A stretch of 64,000 bases of DNA from Apteryx mantelli (Eukaryota > Chordata > Aves > Apterygiformes > Apterygidae): NCBI RefSeq assembly GCF_036417845.1, contig NC_089981.1, positions 65,189,268 to 65,253,267 on the forward strand, given 5' to 3'. The position numbers and the translations under genes are program-made. This document shows positions 25,760 to 39,531 of this stretch, one piece after another. The stretch's first letter is position 1. Each line of letters opens with the position of its first letter. Below the pieces are notes generated by a model. That model did no database searches. It was not told the origin of the DNA and saw only the letters and a program-made list of their open reading frames with translations.

Positions 25760-26800
25760 TAATCTGATTCTGAAGGAAGAAAGAAACCACTGAGTGTTTA
25801 GTCTGCTCTCTCGTAGAGCACAGTTTCTGAGACATCCTCAAATTCTTGTTTGAAATAAAGCATGTATTTAGAAGAAACCCAGTCTTGATTTGAAAACTCC
25901 TAGTGATGAAGAATCCACCCAAATTGTTAAAAATGTGCCTCTTCTATTAAGCCTGAATTTGTCTGCTTTCAGTATCCAGCTGTTGGATCTTTTGCCTTTT
26001 GTCTGCTAAACTGAATTGCATGCTGTGACATCGCTGTTTTCACTGTAGGCATTTATAAACTGAGCAAGTCATTCCTCAGCTTTCTTTGTTAAAGTAACTG
26101 ATTAAGCTCTTAGTTCTTTTCCATCCTTTATTCATCTGCAGGACTCTTCTTTGGATCCTTTTAAATTATTTAAATGCATTTTTTAATTGGACCACAAATG
26201 CTCAAAGCAAAACAAGATTGCTAAAAGATCTCTAGAATATCTAACCCTTCCTACTGCTACTCTTGCCTCATTTTTATAGCAATCTTGGCCCTGGCATCAG
26301 ATTGGAAGTCTAAATCATCTTTGGATCTGCTGCTTCTGAGGTTAGTGGACCACTGTCCAGTAAGTATATTTCCACACTCTTTTGAACACAGTTTGCAACC
26401 AGAAAACAAGACAAATCGGTTTTGATAAGTGATCAGACTGATTCCTTTCGGCCTGCTTCCCCTCTCCAGATTTTGTCACCTGTAGTTTTTATCAGTAATT
26501 TTATGTTTTATTCCAATTATTAAGAATAATGTTAAATAACGTTAAGATCGAGAACCAATTTTATGCTCATCTTAGGATGACACTAGAAGATAATTTGATG
26601 GGTTTCTATACAATGAGAAACCATAGTTTTAATGCATTTCACACAATTTGTTCAGACTTGCTGACTTAAGAATGTTTAATAACTTGTTTAAAATGTCCCA
26701 AATTACTGTTTGAAGTAGAAATCAAGCTGTTATCATGATATGAGAGGAATACATCTGGCTTTTTTTCTAATCACTCAACAGAAATTTTTGTGAAATGCTT
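25760..26800 (-). repeat. Old CR1/L3-type LINE remnant, antisense
   Basis: Landmarks of the antisense CR1 3' half appear in order: TTCTTGTTTGAAATAAAGCA (about 25,843), GATGAAGAATCCACCCAAAT (25,905), TTAAAAATGTGCCTCTTCTA (25,927), CTGAATTTGTCTGCTTTCAG (25,954), a GTAGGCATTTATAAACTGAG block (26,046), and the RT-domain part TTTTATCAGTAATTTTATGT (26,488). The equivalent of the AGAACCAATTTT block follows at about 26,552. The match is to my memory of ancient archosaur/turtle CR1 families and is clearly different from the young copy at 49,518-51,250. Both ends are approximate. No open reading frame survives. Confidence 0.65.
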
Positions 26801-27588
26801 TTGCCATTCTGTAGTGCAGCTCTGTAATTTCCATCTTGTAATAGAGCAGTACCAGCATGAAGATTTCTTTTGCAACTAACTAATTCTAAGAAATGGAGGA
26901 AGTGGGGCTTTTCAGGGCCAAAAGAGGATTGTTCTCTTCTTGTTTTTATTGTGATTAAATTAACTGAGTTAGTTTAATGGAGCTGGAATGCCTCTCACCA
27001 TGCCCACTTAGGCAATTTTACCTTTTTCCATAACAATAGTAAGTTTTCTTATAGGACACTTAAATTTACCAGGACAGAGAAATCCAATAGCAGACAACTT
27101 CCAGGACAGAAAACCAGTGTTTATTGTTTTTTAATAGATAGGACTGTTTGGAAAATTTATATGTTTTCAATGGAAAACTCCCATGTTTTTATTGGAAATG
27201 AAAATGTATTTTGGCTGGAAGCTTAGTGTTTTACAGCATTAGTCGTAGCATTCATTTTTTGGTGAGCCTCAAACACTGTGGAAATATTCTGAGGACTGTG
27301 GGGATGGGGAAGATATTTTCCTTTACCCTCTTCCCCTTGTTCTGGATTGTTTTGGGTTGTCTGTACAGGAAGGAGGACCCCAGCTTTGATGAGTGGTCCC
27401 ATCACCTCATGCTGATGAAGCAGAATCTCCTATAGGCAGCCAGAACTGCTCCATCTTCTGTGATACAGGAAGAGACTAACAGAGAGCTCCTGAGTAAGTG
27501 AAGATGAAACAGCATCTCCTCAGAGAATACTTAGCTCAGCAAATGCAAATACCATTTTTTCATGTTGATGTCCCTAAAACTTCTAATT

Positions 27589-27615
27589 AAAAAAAAAAAA
27601 AAAAAAGGGGGGGGG
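27589..27615. repeat. A18-G9 homopolymer junction
   Basis: Eighteen As pass directly into nine Gs. This is a likely slippage site. The nine Gs could take part in a tetrad structure only with other G runs, which are not seen close by. Confidence 0.9.
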
Positions 27616-29017
27616 TTGTTTGGTAGAAAGTATTGCTGTACCAGATAGAATTTGTTCTGTATTTGCCAGAGGCAAAGAACTCAATGGAATGATTATTCTG
27701 TGAGATGAGCAGTGTTTAGTGTGGAGAGTGTGAAATGTGAGTAGACACTAGGAAAGCCATTTTACCCAGAGTGAATGTTAATGCCTATTCATTGTTTCAT
27801 GCTGATATCACTTTCCAGCCAGAAGCTAACAGCAGTGTCACTAGTAGTTTTTCAAATGTACTTAAATAAATAAAGTGAATCTTTACTTGCTACAAAATGA
27901 AATTCACTTGAGTCAGTTTTGGTATGATCATGGTGTTCCCAAGTCTCAGGATGAGTGGTCAGGACAGCAGAATCTTGGATGAAAGGGAGGAAGTCACAGC
28001 CATGACACACCAAAACAGACCGCAAGAATTAGAGCATTGCTTACCATGGAGAAGAGGGATTGTGACCTTCATGTGAAAGACATAATTTACAGATAACAAG
28101 GGACCAATCTGAGGATGAGTAGACTATCAGTATTAGCTGCTGGATGCATATATAACAATACATGAAATATTGCAGGGTCACAAAATCTGTGTCCTATCCA
28201 AGCTAATTGCTTGCATTCCAATCCTTAAAGTGCTTTCTTTTGTACCTTTTATTTTCTTCAAGTGTTGTCACCCATGTAAATGATGGTGTTATGCAACATG
28301 TCCAAATATGGTCAGAATTCAGGAAAGGATAATCTTTTCATCAAATTGAAATTCACTATCCCATCTCACTGTTCAATATCCCATCACTGACTGTGGAATT
28401 AGCTTGCAGCATACTTACAGGATAATGCTTTCTGAGAGCACTCTGAATGTGGGTTGCTGACATCAATTGCGTGCGAAATAGCCTAAAAGTTTGAAAACAT
28501 TTATTTCCACACTAATTGCACAAGTAAGGCAACTCTGAGCTTGAAGATTATCACCTGAACACTGAAAAACTACCAGAGATATAATACGAGCCGTGGCCAG
28601 TCCAAGGTGGAACAGAAGCAGAGAGGTGAACTGCCCAGAGGGTCTAACGTGCTAGTGCATGTGGTCTGTGGCAGCAACACATTAGTCACAGAGAGGTGAT
28701 GCCATTCAGAGTGAGATGTTGGTGCATGGATATACCAATGGCCTTTGCTGGTTTCTAATGGTTCCAGGTAAAGCTTAGCTTTCTGAACGTATGCCACGCA
28801 GCCGAAGCCAAATGATCTATTTCTTTGAAAGGCTGGGATACAGAGAGATGAGACTTCCCTGCACATCAAAAATGTTGCCGTGTTCATTTTTTTTTCCCCA
28901 GAGAGGCTTAAAACAGTGGTGTTAGAGGAAACAGAATGATGTACCGCCTCTGCCTGACACTGGAGCCGGTAACACTATAGGAAGCATTAAGCATTATTGG
29001 AGTTACTAAGGCCTTTC

Positions 29018-29037
29018 TTTTTTTTTTTTTTTTTTTT
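29018..29037. repeat. Poly(T) run of 20
   Basis: Twenty Ts followed by five Cs. No element body that would explain it as an antisense retrotransposon tail was recognised to the left. Confidence 0.9.
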
Positions 29038-30624
29038 CCCCCTCAAGTTCCCTTGCTTCTCCAGCACCTAAACGCCTATAAATCTGAGACACTAAGGCCA
29101 TCTGATGTAAAGATGGTTAGTTTATCAGTGGGCTTAATTGGGTGAGTGGAAGCACATGAACTCCAATAAAATAAAGATCGTGAGTTACTGGGGGTGAGAT
29201 TACTTCTCAGTATCACTTTTCCTGTTCCATTCTGTTAAAGTATCTGTTTTCCCATGGATGAACACCTTAGGGGAGTACCTGTATGATTACTACATCTAAC
29301 TGTACTGGCAGCTAGTGCAGTAACAACCAAGCATTCAGTAACCCTGTAAGGATTCACTACTACTTCTTAAAAATAATGATGATAATTGTAGACCACTGGC
29401 AGCATCTCACATTAATGTGAAGAAGGGAGGAAAATGATCCTTTGTTCTCCAAAACTTAGCTTAACTTTGGGAATGCTTGGATAATTCCCTTTTCACATCC
29501 TGTTTTAATGTAAGATCAGTTCCGCATCGTTTTTGAGTAAATGGGCTACTGCATTCATGTTAGGCCCCTTTGAAAATATAAATGTGATTAAAAATAAGCC
29601 TCTATTTGCCTGACATTATTTCTATTTGGAAGGAGACCAAATATAGCAACACTCAACTCTTCCTGAATTCTTCCCATGCATTTCCATGGTATCCAAGCTT
29701 CAGGTCAGAACTGCTTTAACCTGAGTGCTCGTAATTGCATGAAATTGATATTGGCAATTATGTTCACACTTAATGTCCAACAGGTTGTATCATTAGCAGT
29801 GACATGTCTAACATATGCTTTGGGTTTTTTTTATTTTTTTGAGGTTTGGTCTGGTCTCTTTAATCTCATAGAAGATCTTGATTTACATGTGATTTTTTTC
29901 TGATGTGTAATGTCTGCTCTCAATCTTGTTTTAGTAATTGCAATTGATGTACAGTATTTTCTTAACATGACAAAATGTATGTTTTAAATCATACACTGTT
30001 CTCAATGCACTGTAATTTTTCCTCCCTTTTTCCTAGCCTAAACAATCACATCAGGTAGAAGATAAAATAGGAGAACTTTGAGAGAGTAACTGGTGGCCAT
30101 ATGGCTGACACCTAAAATCTCAGCAATTTGAGGAGATGAAAGTGGAAAAAAGATGAAGAAAATTCCATGAAATTTATATGTGAGTAGGCGACAGCTGTTA
30201 GTAAAGGAGAAGAGGAACAAAGGTAGAAAGAAAAAGGATACTGAACAGAAATGTTATGAAGGATTTTCTCACAGATGCATGAAAATACATTTTAAGGTAG
30301 CTAACCACATACATAATGTCCTAAACCTGTTTTCCAGGCTTCTCATTAGAAATCTGAACACTGTATTTTTAACTATGATGATTACTTTTTCCCATTTGAT
30401 CTAGATGTACAAGCTGAAATGTATCTTCATGGTAGAGATAACTGACTTGCTGCCCTCATTGAGTGCTTGCTATTTCCCCGTTCCCCTCTGGCCAAAGCAT
30501 ATGCTCTAGGTCTATGTTCATGGCTTTAATCCTGCAAATTGCACCCAGCTCAAAAGCACTTGGCACCCACATTGCTGCTGCTGCATGTAATAATTTAAAC
30601 AATAACATATGGTTGGAATTGAGA

Positions 30625-30732
30625 TGGCCCCAGGCTCTGCTCCTTGTCTCACCTTGGGCAAGACACTTTGATCTTCTCAGCTGTAAAATGAGAAAAACAA
30701 CACTTGCTCCCTATTATGAAGTACTTTAAGCT
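30625..30732 (+). repeat. MIR/CORE-SINE-like fragment
   Basis: CACCTTGGGCAAGACACTTT followed by GATCTTCTCAGCTGTAAAAT and GAGAAAAACAACA matches the MIR core (ACCTTGGGCAAGTCACTTAA, then CATCTGTAAAATGAG) closely, on the + strand. This is the clearest ancient SINE in the window. The limits are approximate. Confidence 0.68.
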
Positions 30733-33165
30733 TCTCACATGAGAATTTCAATACTGGCATTTACTACAAGTCATGGCTGTGAGTTGTCATGGGTCTGGCG
30801 CTGGATTTTCTTAAGGTTGAATGTCTATGCCGTTATACTAACTTTCATTTTGTTTCATTTGAATAAATGAAGCTGTTCACTCACTGGGTTAATTGCCCCT
30901 AGTATAATTCCACAAGTTAGTATAGATGCAGGTTCCTTACAGTTTGTGAAACTGGCAGGAAAAGATATAGGGGACTTCAAACTCATCATCTCTCTCTATA
31001 CAGGGAAAATTTTGTAAATATCTCATGGCTGATAAGGCTAGAGGAATGGAGAGAGTGTTAGCTGGCTGTGTTGCAGACATAAAAACCTTTGCAGTATAAG
31101 CAGACATCTGTCTTGCCTACACGTGTATTATTTTATGTTCCCACATGTCCCTTTCCTCTTCAGCTTGTAAGCCTGTTCATGACACAGTGGTAATGCAACA
31201 TATGAAACTGGGGTCAAAAGCCGTGGGGCTTATCTTGTGTTATGCTTTCATATCTAAAAAGTTACTATATTTGAAATCAAAAAAATATGCTGATTGCAGT
31301 CCTGGAAGACATTGAGTAACGTAGCCTAATCAACACAGCTCAGAAACATGTGACTAAAATTAAGCATGTGAGTAGTTCAACTGTAGTTAACGGGACTATG
31401 TCTATGCTTGAAGCTAAACATATGTTTAAATCTTTTTTCCTAGATTGAGCTACAGTGCTCTGCAGCTAGCAGGACTGAACGTATTTTCGTTACTGTCTCT
31501 TCATCCATGTACTTTCTGTCCTGCTTGTTTATATGTATTTACACACTTTGCAAAATTTTGCTAGAGAAACGCATGGATTTGTCAAAGCCTGAGGTGAAAA
31601 GGGGCAGGGAACAGGATTTGTTTTTATAAGGACTTGATTTTTGAGACAGTTTACATATTTGTAATTCTCTCAGATAGCACTGTAATTTATAATGCATTAA
31701 TGAGTGGAATTTTTGTATGTCTGGAAGAAACTGCAGGAACACAGTCTTGCTACTTATGCACCTATGTTACCCAAGTGATTTAACATTCCACCCCAAATTC
31801 ACATTTGTTAGGAGGATCTGACATTTAGCTACTTAACTGCAAAGGGATTACTTTTTGTGATGTAGCACTAGAAACTTCTGATCACCAGAGTGATGCTTCT
31901 AATGCCTATGGGGATTGAAAATCCATAGAGCCTCTTAACACTTTGACTTCAGTGTAATCCTTGATTTTGGGCTTGGATGGAAACATAAATTATGTATTGG
32001 TTAGATTTCCACTGGGGTTTCAGTAAGTAAATTTTATCAAATAAGCATGAAAAGTCATTCTGGTTGATTCATGAATAATAATAACTGAGCTAATGAAATG
32101 GCTACTTTCTCCTCCTTAGTGTTTTCCAGATACTGAGATAGTGTCCCATTTCTTCCACCTATGTTTTTTCCAAATGACCTGTTATGTTTTATGAAAAGTA
32201 TTTCCCTCTCTTAGATTTGGAGGGAGAGGGAGCAAGAGTAGAGAAGGGAAGAAAGAACCCCCTAAAACAATTTCAGAATTATTAGAAAGTGGTCTTAAAT
32301 CTATTATTACATCTCAGTTTGCATGTATTTATGTAACTTGTCTTTAATGTCCCCAATATTTCCAGAGATTCTGAATTGGTGGTGTTTCTCACTGTCTCAA
32401 AATGGTATTATGAGGACTTAGCATACCTAACAGTTCATTCTGAGGGAAAGAAAATACGGATTAGATGGAAATATAGACACGTTTTCCTCAGTCTACCTAC
32501 ATACACAGTGGTCATTCTGGAAGTGCTTGAAAGGGTGAAAGAGGCTAACAACACAAGAAGTTTGGATATCTCTTAGTCATATTGAAATGCTGAGAAAGAT
32601 TATTATAACTTGTTACTGAATGGAAAAATACTTTAGGAATGTAAAATTGTTAAGTTTTCTGCCTTCTGTCAGTAGTAGTTGTAGCATTTACAAACAGAAG
32701 CTATATGGGAATCATGCTCTAATCCCACGCTTATAAAAAGAAGACCAAAACACTGTGTTTTATGCCTCTTTCAACACATACCACCTATATAAAATTATTT
32801 TATTTGACCAATTATTTGTATTTCAATTTACTTCCATTGAATAAAACCCTATGGTACTAATATTTTCAACCCACCTGAGATGGCATGAAGTGCAACTCAG
32901 AATAGAAAAGTGTCATAACCATATAAAGAAATTCCAGCTGAGTAAGATCAGTATCTGGCTCCCTCTTGACTTAAGTTATATACTTGGTATTACCTGTGGC
33001 TTTAGTTGTCTTGGTAAAAAGTGGCAGCTTCTCTAGTTTATTTTTTCCCGCTGTTCTAGCAATATCAGGTTGTTCCCTATCCACTGCATTTTACTCTCTT
33101 CAGTTTACAGCTTGCTAGTCATGAAGATTCCAGCTTTTCCAGTGTAAGCTTATCCTACAGTTTAA
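30733..33165. other. Intergenic stretch
   Basis: AT-rich; no gene, RNA or clear repeat recognised. Confidence 0.4.
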
Positions 33166-33760
33166 TAGTGAAAGAACTGCTATTTGGAAGTATCTCCTGA
33201 AATTTTAACTTGTGATTTCCTTTTCTTAAATTGAACTCTTTATTTCCAGTTACTGACTGTTTATCCAATCCAGAGAATTATTTCTCCCATCCTCCAATAT
33301 ATACATATTAGATTGTCATCACATTTTCCTCACATTCACTTTGGTTGTAATTACCTAAACTGGGCAAATATAACCATTTCTTCCTCTTACAAATCCATTT
33401 TTCAGCTTCTTAATAATTTATGGCTTTTCTGTGAACTCAGTCTGCTTGACTAATGAAGGCAGAGCTGAATATAATATTCTATGTCTTTATTGCATCAGAG
33501 CACCATAGAAAAGTTTTATAATTTTTTTATTCCAAGTTCATCTTCACATGCAGTCTGAAGTGATGCCTTTTTTTTCTGCAGGCTCGTATTTAGTTTGTCC
33601 AACATCATGCTTTAATTTGTAGACTGGATTGGCACACTCCTTCACATATTACTCACTTTTCTACTCTTCTCCCTTCAACATAATTTATACTCTAATAAAC
33701 CTTCCTCTTAAATTAGTCCTTTCCCACAAGATGCTAATAGCTGGTTGGATGATGTGGGCC
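33166..33760 (-). repeat. Probable old CR1-type remnant, antisense
   Basis: AGTATCTCCTGAAATTTTAA, GAATTATTTCTCCCATCCTC, ATTAGATTGTCATCACATTT and AACTGGGCAAATATAACCAT follow the order of the antisense CR1 3' region. In better copies these are the tttttcctaatatc, ctccctcctcc, gattgttatcatgtccc and taaactgggcaa blocks. The fragment is heavily eroded and the limits are rough. Confidence 0.42.
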
Positions 33761-36700
33761 ACGTCTGGCCAAATTGGTTCAAAATGAGTACTTAGTGCAT
33801 ACAGTCAAAGAGAGATTATCAAGGGAGAGATGTGGTGTTTGCCTCCAACCTAATTACAGGAGTTCTTCTACACCAAACCTGGCTCTGATAGAAAATTTCT
33901 GTTACGTATAAGATCCACGCTTGGGCTAGGGATTTTTAGTGTGCAGTTGACAGCCTGGACAGTAAAATTCCTTTCTGACCTGATGGCATCTCTGATGGCA
34001 TTTCTTGCTGCAGGGCATTGGCTCTGCCTAGGCTGACTGCTTGCCAGTTGCATTGTTTATATAGACAAATTTCTGAACAGTTTCACATTGCATAACTACC
34101 CTGAAGCGATGGGGTGATCTGAGGTGGCTGTGGGCTGAATTCATAACCCAGAATATGCTTCAGACCTGAGAGCTAAGATCAAATACTTGGAGTCAGCAAT
34201 TGGATCTTGCAGTTTGGTTTGAAAGTTCAGCTTTCTCTTGGGATGAGAAATATATTAGTTTTTTGTTTAATCTTCAGAAGTTAATGGAGGCTCAGGAGTT
34301 TCCAGAGGTTTTTAAAGAGATTTTAGGTCTTCATGAACCATATGGCTGATGGCTTTGTACTTTGCTACCACTTTTTGTTTTCTGCAGTTAGCCGCTTTGT
34401 TTCCTTGTTCCTTCTTTCACGGCTTCATATTCACAGATTGGTTTGTTTCTTGGATGATTAGTGACAATTTAAATATAAAGGAAGATGTCTAGAGCACTGG
34501 TAAAATTGCAGTCTCGTGCTTACTAGTTTAGAGAAATAAATAGATGGATCCAAAACATTTTTATACACTGTGGTGTGGATTTGCACGAAGAAAAGGGAAA
34601 AATTGATTGTCCTCACAATAACACTTGCAAAATTTCAATCAAGTTTTGTTTAGCATAATAAACAGCTTGTTTAATCAAAGCTGTCTCAGTCAAATCCTTC
34701 TCACTGAGTGTTACAGGTGTTCTCTGGAGAAGAAATTCATAGTATCAATACATGCTGCTGGAAGGACCCACAGTTGTATGAACCACTTTTATTTAACTGG
34801 GCACTGGAGATTTTGGGAGAAGATCTAGTGACAACCTTGAATAATCAAGCTCTCAGTGAAGACTAATAAAGAACTGGTATCTCCTTATGAAAGTTGTCAG
34901 TATATTAGAGGGACAGTTTCTCCAAGCCTTGAAGGAACTTCCATTGCTCAAAACATTGATCTTATCATTGACTGCTAGCTGGTTCTTGTCTAGTGAAATG
35001 CTTTCTCCTTTAGGAAAATTTGATGTTATTTAGAAATTTTTGTCAAAGCACCTTTCATAGCATCTGGAGTTTTTGGATCTGCTTGACTTTGGCAAATCAC
35101 ATTTGGACCTACAAAAACTGTTCATGTTGTACTGGTTAACAGTGTCCTCCACGCAGTCACAAACCATTAAGGGTCCTGGCTGATGATGCTGGATGCGTCC
35201 ACTGTTTTTTTCTATCACTGGCCATAAAGCTCATCTGTGATCTCCAGCGGTTCTGGCTGAAAATATCATTCCTTAATAACAGCCTTCAGGAAAAAGCTGC
35301 ACTTAGCAGTTGCTTGCTAATTCCTAGGGCATTCTCATGTGAGGTCCACTGTGTTAACCCCATTGCTCAGTGCAGGTATAAGACCCTTCAGGGTGTAGTG
35401 ATGGCCACCAAACTATAGTATTTTCAGAAAATGATGATACACAGGTTCATGTCTTCACCTCTGCTTATGCAGCATTAGCAGCTGAAAGGCTGGTCTGACA
35501 TCTAATGGAATTTTTCCAGTCAGGCATGATAATAATCTAGGACTGGTGATAAAGATACACTGGGCAAAACAACTGAAAAAGGTGCCAGAAGCTATGCACT
35601 CCCCTAAGCCTGTGGATGTACAGTAATCATAGGAAATTTAAGCTGGTAACTGTTAAAGGTCAAAACAGCAACATGTAAAAAATTGGTAGCAGATGGATGA
35701 AACTTTCCCATCTCCATTGATCTCAAAGTAATTCTTTTTCACATGCAGTGTTTGCTACTGTCATTCACTCCTTTGCCAGTTTGTAAGTGAACTGAAGTTG
35801 CGTGCTCTGCATGTCTTCAATTGATTTTTTTAATTCTGGAACTGCTGTTAAGGTGTCTGCCTACATGTCAAATGAGGCACTGTACAAAATGCAGATGACG
35901 CTAATACTTAAGAGCTTGTATTTTTTTATTTGTAAACATCTGGGGAGGTTGGAAGATGCTGGCTTTCAAAGCCTTATGGGACTGGCCTGTCTGAGCTCTG
36001 ACATCACTTGCCAGCTAGGGTCAGTAGGACAGCTGATGCTAAAACCTCTTCTGTGTAATGAAGAAGAGGCTGCTGGCTGGAAAGCTCTGTAAGAGACCTG
36101 AAGCACAAATTATTCTATATTTTCTGACTTTTGGGGCAAGCTCCAAGGGCTCATTATTCCTCTGGCTTTTTGGAAAAGATCTGGAAAAACAGAGGGAACC
36201 CACATGTGGACATGTAGTTATTAGAGAACACCCTACTCTTTGTTAATACAGGTTGTTTGACATTGTGTTTCCATCAATTCAAATATCTAGCAGGGCATGC
36301 AGACTCCATACATGCTTTAAGTTTTCTTCTCCATTATTTATTTGAACAAGTAGATCTCTGCATTATTCCAACCACAATAGTTCTGGCTAGTCTTTAAAAA
36401 TCTCAGAGAAAAGTGTTAGTATATAGATTCTGCTGTTGCTACTTATGACTTCTACCCATTCAGCTCTGAGCTCCTTCTTGTAATATCATTTGTTTTTCAA
36501 GTGAGAAAAGCCGCTTCAGCTCTGCTGGAGCTTTGTTTTGTTTTGGTTTGGTTTCTATTTTTGTCTTCCAGAAAGTGATTAGTAATGTGTTTTTCCAGTC
36601 TGGGCTTTCCCTGTGTCATTTTAGTCAAGAGTCAATGAAGATAACTTGAGTTGTGCTGTCACACTCCTACCACCTGCCAGATCTCAGTGCATCATCATTC

Positions 36701-36799
36701 TTACCACATCAAATCACTTCCACTCTCACTGGGGCTGCTTTCTCTGATTGCTCTCTTCTTACTGTTGTAAAGATAGGAGCCCTAATCTCTGACCTTGGC

Positions 36800-37060
36800 T
36801 TTTCTTTCCTTCACACCAGGACTGTCTGTTCTCCTCCAGCTCTTTCCTTATAGTTAATGAGCCTCCTCATTCATTTATTCTGTCTCCTTGCAAGTATTTT
36901 CAGACTGTGATGGTCTCCCTTGAGTTGGCTATTTCTTAAACAAGATAAATGCTATTTCACACAGTCTTTTCTCATATCTTCCCTCTGCCTTATTACTTGA
37001 GACTCTTTATTTTTTAACTCTATATTCTCTGAAGATATCCAATGAAGAGGTTTTGCATGC
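36800..37060 (-). repeat. Possible old CR1-like remnant, antisense
   Basis: GTATTTTCAGACTGTGATGG, TCTCCCTTGAGTTGGCTATT, TCTTAAACAAGATAAATGC and CAGTCTTTTCTCATATCTTC resemble the antisense CR1 block in which 'gactgtgatcatgtctcc', 'aaacaagctaaa' and 'tttcctcatat' occur in that order. Chance similarity is harder to exclude here than for the other copies. Confidence 0.4.
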
Positions 37061-38630
37061 AGGCTTTGAGGACTGCCTAACACTATAATATGAAGAGGAA
37101 CACGACCCACTTATTTTTGTAAGGGATTCTTAATATGTAAGAACAACCTTACACTAGTTTACTTAGAGTTGCATTCCATAGTTGGTTCTATACTTTCACT
37201 GCAAGGACTTCTCAGGCCTTAAAGATGGCATTATTTCTTCAAGTAGCCATGCTTAAAATAGACAAGCCACTAAGTAAGATTTTCTTGTCTCTGTGAAAGT
37301 TCTTAGGCAACAGGGAGCTTTTTCTTCATCCATTAACATTGTCAGGGAAGAGCTGATGCTCATCTGATTTTCCAAAGCCCAGAGAAGCCCTAAATATTTT
37401 GTTTTTGAGAATGTTAGACATAGTTAAACATTGTCACAGGAAATCATGTTTCAAAACATGTTCATATTGCAGCTGTTCTTTAATAACATGCAAATAATAA
37501 GTAATGGCTCTCTAAGCAAAGAAAATGGGAAGGTTTCATTGTTTACATTTAGAATACTTTAGAGCCATCAAAGAGTTTTAGCTGAGAATTTGTGACATTG
37601 CCACCGAGCTCAGCCTTCCTTTACTAATACAGGGCTAAGAGCAAAAGATTCTGTTTGGAGCTGTTAAGCCCCATTAGATTTTCTTCCCAAGGATTTCTAT
37701 AAGTGCATATACAGGTATGACAGGGAAGGGATGTCACGGCAGCTGGACAATTAAAGAGCTGCTCACAGCTGTTCCTGCAGAACCACAACTCTACCCCAGT
37801 TTACAGAGTTGGGAATGAGCAGAGAAATAAGCCAATATACAATGTCACTGTAATGTTACATTTTTACAGCTCTTTTTATCCCAAGTAATCAGTCATAATT
37901 GGAAAGGTTGGTATGTATACAACCACCTCTAAAATACAATAGTTTGCTGCAGAGGAACTGTTTAACTGCTTAAAATGGCAAAACAGTGACTTACAGTCAG
38001 GAACACAGGTATCCAACAGAAAGAATAATTGTAGGGAACTGTGCTGTGGTTACCCAAACTGGGAATCCCTCCATCCTCTACTTCAGCAAGGACTGAGTCT
38101 TTGCCATGAGGGCAGGTGACTGCATCCTTGGCAGAGGGACCAGACACTATCCAGCGCTGATGTGAAAAGGCAACAGGCTTCATGGACAGTTGTGCTGTGT
38201 GTGGGCTGTCCTTGCAGAGCACCCCACCAAAACTTGGAGCTGGCCATGCTTTTCTTAGCATGAGGCACCTGATGAGCTTATAGCCTGAGGCAATGTGTCA
38301 GCAGGCTAGAAGTACCACAAGCTGCCCAAAAGTGCAGTGTCAATCAAATGACAAAAGCAGAGGGCAAGGATGTCAAAACATAATTTCTGCTGACATGAGG
38401 AAGCTACTGGCTGAAATCTTGGGATCCTGTTGCCTTTAGAAATATGTAAAAAAGAAGTTTGACCAACCAATCGGTGGAATAAGAATAACTCTGGGAATCC
38501 TTCCAAGGTGAGGTATATGGCATGAAGTGCTGGCTCAAGTTCCAATGACAAGGTGACTGTCTGCTCACCATCTTACCAATAGGAATAATTTATATCAAGA
38601 TGCTGTTGCGGATGATGATAATAGCTTAAT
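37061..38630. other. Intergenic stretch
   Basis: Nothing recognised beyond short open frames on both strands. Confidence 0.4.
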
Positions 38631-38639
38631 TCTCCTGTA

Positions 38640-38800
38640 GCTTTCATTTGAGGCTCACACTGTAATTTATAAATAGAAATTAGAATGACTGCAAGCTGAT
38701 TATTAGATGTATTTTTAGCTTGGGAGTTAATATTAAAAGGGTGAAATGACTTGTCCAAAATCATGTAATGAATTATTGGCAAAGTAAACAAATCCTCACT
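38640..38800 (-). repeat. MIR-like SINE fragment, antisense
   Basis: GGGTGAAATGACTTGTCCAA, then AATCATGTAATGAATTATTG, then GCAAAGT is the reverse complement of the MIR core (typical antisense form: GAGGTTAAATGACTTGCCCAAGGTCA, then CAGTGAATCAGTGGCAGAG, each broken up here by substitutions). Orientation is - strand. The limits are approximate. Confidence 0.58.
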
Positions 38801-39531
38801 TTTTCCTTCAACATGATGTATGTATGCTGTAACAATTTTACTTATTCCATATACAAAGACAGCTAATAAACTGTTAAAAAGCACAATACAGCTAATGTAA
38901 AAAATCAAAATGCTTTTATTGTTCACTGTTAGTGAAAATACAGCATATTACACATGGAAACAGTGGTGCATTCATGTGAACACACACACAGTGTGGAAGA
39001 ACTTCTATACTATATGTTTTAAGTACCCAGCTGGGGTGGGGGGTCAGTATATTCTCATGGTTACTCCGCTTATCATAATAGACTTTGTTTGTTATTGATC
39101 CAAATGTATATACAAGTATGAAGCTGTGAAGGACATTTACAAAGCCTAGAGGAATGAGTGCCTCTGCTCTGCCACACGAGAAACACAAGAATGAAGAATG
39201 AAAGTGCATCCACTGTGTTCATCCACCTGGGATGCACTGAGAGCATTTTTTGAGGAAGAAAATTCACTTTTCACTGTTCATCAGCATAATTCCCAGCCTA
39301 TTAAAGAGAAGTAATGGCTTCCTATCCAGCCCATGGAAGCTGAGGCAGTTTGCCAAAACAGAGGCTTCTTGTTACGGCTGCTGGGGAGTCCAGCGCTATG
39401 ATCCTGGCAGAGATGTCATGGTATCCTTTCTTAAGGCACCTATTAGCATAGGATCTCAGCACTGATCTCACGGGCTGTTGCTGCAGCTGGAAACCAACTG
39501 ACACATTAGACTGATTAATCCCTGTAGTAAT

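Larger units (their letters stand above)
26801..30620. other. Intergenic stretch
   Basis: AT-rich, with only short open frames on both strands. The only notable features are the homopolymer runs listed separately at 27,589 and 29,018. Confidence 0.45.
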
